Assembly: GCA_008921705.1 (NCBI GenBank)
Contig: VFFE01007257.1
Coordinates: 307,948 to 371,947, forward strand
DNA: 64,000 bases
From: Burhinus oedicnemus
Taxonomy: Eukaryota; Chordata; Aves; Charadriiformes; Burhinidae
Reading direction: 5' to 3'
Shown here: positions 58,401 through 64,000 of the stretch, in pieces
How positions within the stretch are numbered: position 1 is the first letter of the stretch
How the letters are laid out: every line of letters begins with the position of its first letter
The notes under the pieces: model-generated
What the model was told of the DNA's origin: nothing
What the model saw: only the letters and a program-made list of their open reading frames with translations
The model's database searches: none
Position numbers and translations under genes: made by a program

Positions 58401-61400
58401 CTGCTATAGTAAGCATTGTATACAGATGGAAATTAGTCTAATAGTTTCATTATGTTCTGCTATGTTTTTTTTTAATTTTAAAATACATTTTTTATCAAAT
58501 TCAAATTTTCCATAAGAAGATCGTTTTCCTGCCACTTAGTTTTAAAACTCCCCTTTTTTATGGCATGGTGAATCAGTTCAAAATGAAATCCGTGTTCAAT
58601 TGTAATCTGAAATGCTGCAGTTAGGGGTTATCTGAACATTAATCTGGGTCTACCTGAACTTCTATAAATTGCTGGTTCTTCTTTATGGTCTGGATTTTAT
58701 GTCTGGACTGTGTTTCCCATGATATGATGTCTTTTTTTCACCTTGTACAAGGTGGTGGCACATGGGGTGGAGCTTGTCAAATCATAGAATAAAATGGGAA
58801 AATTAACAACAGATTCCTATGGAGATTATAATAAATAGAAGAAGTATTTTGATATTTTGAAGTATTAAAGTATTTAATTTGTGTCAAGTGTTTTGCATTT
58901 TTCAGAAATGAATTTCGGGGTTCAAAGTAGACATGTCAACAACACGATTTCCTATGGGGCAGAACTAGCTTTTTATTTGTTTTCTCCCCCAAACAACTCT
59001 ACTTGTGGCTTATTGCAAAGTCAAGAAATGTAACGTGTGGCAGTCATTTCAAACAATAAATATAGCAAAAATTTCAGGTACGTAATTAAATTGGAAAATT
59101 AATCTTGGTTCTGAGCCAGAACACTTACTGACTGAGGATATCTAGTTAACAATGGCAAGTAGGAGGAGCTCCTTTTGAATTTTCAGTGTTGTGATTTGAA
59201 GGAGTGCATTACTAATTTGTAGAACAATTAAATTGTGTTCATTAGCAATGCTCTGTCACAAAACAGTTTTCAGAGTGTACAAAAGTAGCTATGTTTCAGA
59301 TGATTTGTAGTATTTTGTAAATTTCTACAGTGTATAGTAATGCAAATGCTTCTCATTTTCTGACTACTCTGAATCTTGCAAAATTAAATTTAATATAGGT
59401 GCAGAACAATTTAAAAAGCTTTAAGTTAGAAAAATTTAGAGGCAAGCATGGTTTGTATGAAATTTTGTAATGAAGATAAACTTGAACCTGGCTTTGACTG
59501 AAAATTAATTTATAATTTAACAAGGTGTGTGGAGACACTTCTGTAATTAGGAGCACAGTCCACTGAAATGCTACTAATGTGGAATGTGTTTTTTTCCTTA
59601 ATAAACTGACAGATTCATGTTATTTCAATCAAGACAAGGCTATTTGTCTTTACACAAAGTCATAATCCTCTTGCTATTCATTTATAGTGGTATCACCGGT
59701 CATTCAATAACTGAAAACCAGTTTTGCCTTTTGTTTAATCAAGAACAGTTTGGTTATTTAAAACAATGAAAAAAATATGGCTCAGAAACAGGTGGGGAAG
59801 ATGCCTCAAGCAAAAACAATTGTAGCCTTAAGTGCCGCCACTTTATGATTCACTTCATCATTACTTCCATATAAGGTTTCTCTAATGATAACTCTGGAAG
59901 TAGAAGAGCATCTGCTCCAGATTTTACTAGTGACATGTAATGAAAAAACAATTGAGTATGACTTCTCTTTGTGAAGGCCTGATTTTTTAAATACTAGTAA
60001 TAATCCGAGTTGGTTTGAATAGCTGCATTTTATAAAATCTTTTCTACTGTAAATGACAAAAATCTTGATGTGGAAAACACCATTTATCTCTGCCGGGGTA
60101 ATAACCCTACAATTCCTGATGTAAATGGTACTCCGTTTCAAGTGCTTTGTTATCTAATCCTGCTCAGTGGATTATGAGGCTGACTGGAGGAGTACTGTAA
60201 TCAGTTAGGAACACAAGTCCCGCTGGCTGCTAGGACTTGCAGCCTCAATGAGTTAGTGTCCTGATAATCTCCCTCCTCCTCCCCAGCCAATTACTCATAC
60301 TACTGTCATCAGGCAGATCAGTACCTGCTTTGTTTTTCAGAAATGTGATCATTTCTGCCTCCGTTGATGACATTGCAGTGTTACATAAAGGCATTACAGC
60401 AAGATTAAAAGGCCTTTGGAGCCTATAAAAGAAAAAAACTGAGTAGTTACTGAATGGCTCTGAAAAATAGATAAATTTTATAACTGTCGTTATTGTGCAA
60501 CGGCAATAGCAAGCTAAACTACATAGGTTAACCTTTAATTTGCAAGTCAAATGCGAATCACAGTCATTTAAGCATTGCAGTAATTTGAGGTGATCGATAC
60601 GAATCTTGAACCTTAAGGACAGTTACTTTGTTTAGAGAGGAAATTAGATGTTTAGAAGTGAAATACTGCAGTTCTGTTAGAACTTGGGGAAACAGATACT
60701 GCAAGAAAACCACGCAGTAAAAGCTAAGGTAGATTACAGACTATTGAATTGACAGTTGTTAGCTGAGCTATTCTGGTGCATACTGAAATCTAAATTATGT
60801 CTGAAGTAGAGTGGAAAATGGATTACAAAGCTAGCTATAAGTGACAGAAGTAGTATAATTGAAAAAGGTAGTATCAATGCACTATTGGAAGCTGAAGAGT
60901 AATTTTTTTGTATTCTGTTGTTTGCTAAAAAGGACTTGTACAACTTGAAATTTAATTCTAGGAAGGAGAAAGCCATTACCTGAAAAAAAAATTAAGACCT
61001 ACATGTACCAGTTATGCAAATCTCTTGATTACATAGACAGGTAAGAGACCTGGTTCAGCAAGAGCTTGACAGTAAATGTATCATACATTTATTTCAGGGT
61101 CGTCTCTAAGGAGAGACATAAAATTGTCTGGGCAGCAGAGTGCTGCAGGGAGAAAAAAGGCCATTGCCCAGATGCATCTTTGCCTATAGGGGAGCCCTGG
61201 AAGGCAGCGAGCAGGGGCTGCTGCCAGCACCCCAAAGGCGCTGTCATGCCTGCTGCTGGAAGCCCTCCTGAGAGGGGGTGGCCCTCGCAGTCCTTCCGTA
61301 ACCCTGGTGAAAGCAAAAGCAGAAAGCCTGGCCTCCCCTTCCTGGACTTGCCCTTTCCCCATTCCCATACCTCTAAGCTTGTTGTCTCACCATGGTGGCA

Positions 61401-64000
61401 AAATGCAATTTTTTAACTATGTTATTGATAAGCTTGAACCAAGCGTTAGTTTCTTTAAGTATTTTTTTACAAATAACTGGAGGCACTGATAGTGTTTATC
61501 TTTTTACTGAACTCTTCTCTCTGGTGTTTTTATATTCGTACAGAAATGGGATATTTCACAGAGATGTGAAACCAGAAAACATATTAATAAAGGTAATTAA
61601 TTTTATGTGAGAATATTGAATTGAAAGCGAAGTATATCAGTGTTGTTCTCTTTACTCTGAGAAGGGAATGCTTTTTCATGAATAGAAGTACAGTTTTTAA
61701 AAAATATAGAGAGTTACTTCTAATACTATATTCCTGATCTAGACGAATGAACAAGCAAGTTTGTTACTGGCTAAAACCTGACACGAATCGGATGCATTAT
61801 AGCTTGCATGTGTTCCAATCTAAAAAACCTGCTTTTTATCCTCTATTAATTTATATTTTCCTTTCTGTGTTAACCCAGAAACAAGCGATAGGGTTCAGTT
61901 CTGCAGCCCTTTCTTTCTACATTCAATTCCTACGTTTAGTGGAAGTTATTCATACAAAAGACAGCAAAAGCTTTCAGAAGATTTCTTCATTGAAATCTAT
62001 TCTCCTGACAGCTTCAGAATGTTATTTTGCTAATGTCTGAAAAGGAAGGATTTCAGAATTCAGTTTATGAAATTTTATTTTCTGGAGATAAATTTTTCTT
62101 TTAAGTCTTAGAAGTGTACAGGAGAAGCCATTACAAAGAGAACCCAAAGCCACCTATTATATCACTGCTAAACACAAGAACTCTAAGAAAACAACTTAAT
62201 CCAGATGTCCTATTTAGTCTTCCTTTCAGTAATAGTCCGTATGCTTTTCAATTAACTCTTAGCTCTTTTTTTTTTTTAATGATGTACAGAACAGTATTTG
62301 CACATATTATGGGACACAGATAATCTTCAAGCATGGAGCTACTTGCTATTTAAATGCAGTTTTTCTGCTATGCTACTACCCCAGGGATTTCTGAAAGTTT
62401 ATTCTTAAAGTAATCTGTGATTTCTTTTATGATGACTACTTCACACGTTTAAGGAAAATCTTTGCTTGAATATTTCAGTGTTTCTAATTTGTCAGAATAC
62501 TTTATTTATTTTTGCAGCAGAATACCCTGAAGTTAGGAGACTTTGGATCTTGTAGGAGTATCTATTCTAAGCAGCCAGATACAGAATATATCTCTACACA
62601 CTGGTACCGAGCACCTGAATGCTTACTTACAAATGGCTACTGTAGTTACAAAATTGATATGTGGAATGCTGGCTGTGTTTTCTATGAAATCACAAGGTAC
62701 AGTGTTCAGTGGAGGGTCTTGCTTATTATTAATCAAGAAAATCAAAGGTAAATAACTCAAATAAAGAGCACGTGGTATTGGTAATATGATCTTTGTTTCC
62801 ATGGTTTTGCGGAAGCTTCTTCGGCGATTAGTCTGCAGGGTTCATGAGGCAGTAATCCTGTCTTGTCTGGCACTCTCTTAACCCTATGGCTGGTTAGTAA
62901 TAAAGTAGTGGGATGCTCAAGAGAATATAGTACCAACAGATATTATTTACAAGTAAAATAACATGTTTGAACAGTTGGTTGTTCTGTTGTTTGGTTTGGG
63001 TTTAGGATTTTTTTCCATTGGCTTCATATTTGAGTTCGGTTAAAATGTGTTTTTTCTGCTTTATCTCTGAATGGCTCATTTCCTGTCATGAGTATCACTA
63101 ACTGTCCTCAATCTTGTTAATGCACTTGATGGTAAAAATCTTTCCCTTGTTTTTTGACTTACAATTCTGCAAAACCAGAGGATATTAGAGAAGACACTCC
63201 CTCTGATTTACTACTTTGATTCGTACTATAGTGCGTTTAAGACCCTTGTACCAGGACCTTATGTCCTGGAATATTTTGAAGTTGGATTCTGATGTAGGAA
63301 GAGTTCAGGAAAACCCAGCTTACAGTCCTTTAAGCTTTTCAATGATGATGAAACTGTAACTCAAAAAGTTTGTCACTGGTCTTCAAGAAAAAAGGAAAAA
63401 TAACCACCCTGAGTATTTCTCCAATATCTTTGTGCCCTAGCAACAGCAGCAGTTCTTCATTATTCTCCTCCCACACTGCAGTCTCTGATATGCAACCAGG
63501 AGTGATAACATTTGCTTTGCTTCTTTCCTCCTCCTCCACATGGCAAGTGCAGCTGCTGCCATCATCATCACATTAAATGACAACCCTTATGCTTTGCCTG
63601 CTAACTTGTAGAAACAGTTCTACTTCGGTCAGAAAACTGTTAACACAAAAATTCCAAATGTGGCAGTTCTCTTGCAAAGTAAATTGGGACAAAAAGCTTT
63701 AAAAATGCCGTGGTTTTCCATTTCAATTTGAATCAGGTGGGCTTTGAAGTTTGGCAAGAAAATTACACGCTTGCAAACTTAAGTTTTCTTAGGGCAAAAA
63801 GCCTTAAAGATATTTCCTCATAATTTCAGCTTAATGTAAAAAATTTCATTCTTTGCAACTACTGCACATTTTCAGAGACCTGATAGATGTGTTCAGAGAG
63901 AAATGAGGGGTGTTTATTGGAAATTACTGAATTAAAAAAGATACAGCCTTGCCAAGCTAAAGGAAGTTATGAGTTATGGACAGGTTTGTTTCTTTTTAAG
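52468..64000 (+). CDS. MOK: MOK (MAPK/MAK/MRK overlapping kinase), partial, runs off the right edge
   Basis: MOK is a CMGC Ser/Thr kinase related to MAK and ICK that localises to cilia and limits their length. Four exons (57138-57208, 60962-61040, 61544-61592, 62518-62696) join in phase and match the human kinase from the DKKAGSLSLICELMDMNIYE segment to YEITR. Catalytic features seen: HRDVKPEN loop, DFG, T-E-Y activation motif, YRAPE. Oddities: the P+1 loop reads STHWYRAPE where human has STRWYRAPE, and the exons for the glycine-rich loop and ATP-binding lysine were not found between the candidate first exon (52468-52474) and 57138. Later C-lobe and tail exons should be right of 64000. Position beside ZNF839 matches human synteny. 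Confidence 0.88.
52475..57137 (+). other. MOK: Region between candidate MOK exon 1 and the first clear kinase exon
   Basis: AT-rich DNA of 4.7 kb where exons coding the kinase N-lobe are expected. I could not find G-x-G-x-x-(S/T)-x-V, the ACK lysine segment or the LREI helix. A T17-18 run lies near 55594-55611 and an A16 run near 56601. No repeat family is recognised. Confidence 0.5.
57138..57208 (+). CDS. MOK: MOK kinase exon (hinge and alpha-D region)
   Basis: Acceptor TTTCTTCAG, donor AAAG|GTATGT, 71 bases. It encodes DKKAGSLSLICELMDMNIYE then LIKG, nearly the same as human, including the hinge ICELMD. Confidence 0.95.
57209..60961 (+). other. MOK: MOK intron
   Basis: About 3.7 kb, AT-rich. 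One coding-like antisense stretch near 60245-60430 is discussed as a finding. No repeat family is recognised. Confidence 0.6.
60962..61040 (+). CDS. MOK: MOK kinase exon (alpha-E)
   Basis: Acceptor TTAATTCTAG, donor ACAG|GTAAGA, 79 bases. It encodes RRKPLPEKKIKTYMYQLCKS then LDYID. Confidence 0.95.
61544..61592 (+). CDS. MOK: MOK kinase exon (catalytic loop)
   Basis: Acceptor TTCGTACAG, donor AAG|GTAATT, 49 bases. It encodes RNGIFHRDVKPENILIK with the catalytic Asp of HRD and the Mg-binding Asn. Confidence 0.96.
62518..62696 (+). CDS. MOK: MOK kinase exon (DFG, activation segment, APE)
   Basis: Tandem acceptor TTTGCAGCAG: the first AG keeps Gln as in human IKQD. Donor ACAAG|GTACAG, 179 bases. 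It encodes LKLGDFGSCRSIYSKQP, TEYISTHWYRAPECLL and MWNAGCVFYEIT. His replaces the usual Arg after S-T (codon 62599-62601). Confidence 0.95.
62697..64000 (+). other. MOK: MOK intron, continuing past the window
   Basis: The next expected exon (after YEIxS, containing LFPG) is not present up to 64000. Confidence 0.65.

Overview
The window looks like avian nuclear DNA. The evidence is a 5'-truncated CR1 retrotransposon with the usual 3'-end family sequence near 21.4 kb, spliced vertebrate genes with GT-AG introns, CpG-island promoters, and the gene order TECPR2-CINP-ZNF839-MOK, which matches the block on human 14q32. There is no bacterial or viral gene content. Most of the sequence is intron.

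Layout. (1) From 1 to about 28.99 kb on the minus strand lies TECPR2. Sixteen coding exons can be placed with matching splice phases. They encode 1313 residues, from the start codon at 24270 to the donor at 1087; the last C-terminal exons lie off the left edge. A non-coding first exon sits in a CpG island. (2) CINP (29023-34948, plus) shares that island head to head with TECPR2. It is complete: five exons, 211 residues. (3) 35.7-38.5 kb is the convergent intergenic gap between CINP and ZNF839. (4) ZNF839 (38879-50777, minus) is complete: eight coding exons, 1124 residues, with one C2H2 finger and a GRPR-rich AT-hook-like stretch. (5) 50.8-52.5 kb is a GC-rich head-to-head region between ZNF839 and MOK. 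It holds a tRNA-Ile(AAU) gene on the minus strand and clustered NRF1, CRE-like and X-box-like motifs. (6) MOK (about 52.4 kb to beyond 64 kb, plus) is partial. A candidate first exon and four clear kinase-domain exons are visible and the gene runs off the right edge. The two exons expected to carry the glycine loop and ATP-binding lysine were not found.

How the genes relate. TECPR2 acts in autophagy and ER export, CINP in replication, checkpoint and ribosome-maturation complexes, MOK in cilium length control, and ZNF839 is poorly characterised. They are neighbours by conserved synteny, not a pathway. The shared features are promoters: TECPR2/CINP share one CpG island, and ZNF839/MOK flank a second GC-rich region split by a Pol III gene.

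I found no new multi-gene system. The items most worth checking are the MOK activation-segment Arg-to-His change, the unseen MOK N-lobe exons, an unrecognised decayed coding segment inside a TECPR2 intron, and the X-box-like site at the MOK promoter. Exon ends were set by hand from splice motifs, reading phase and remembered human orthologues; no alignment was run.
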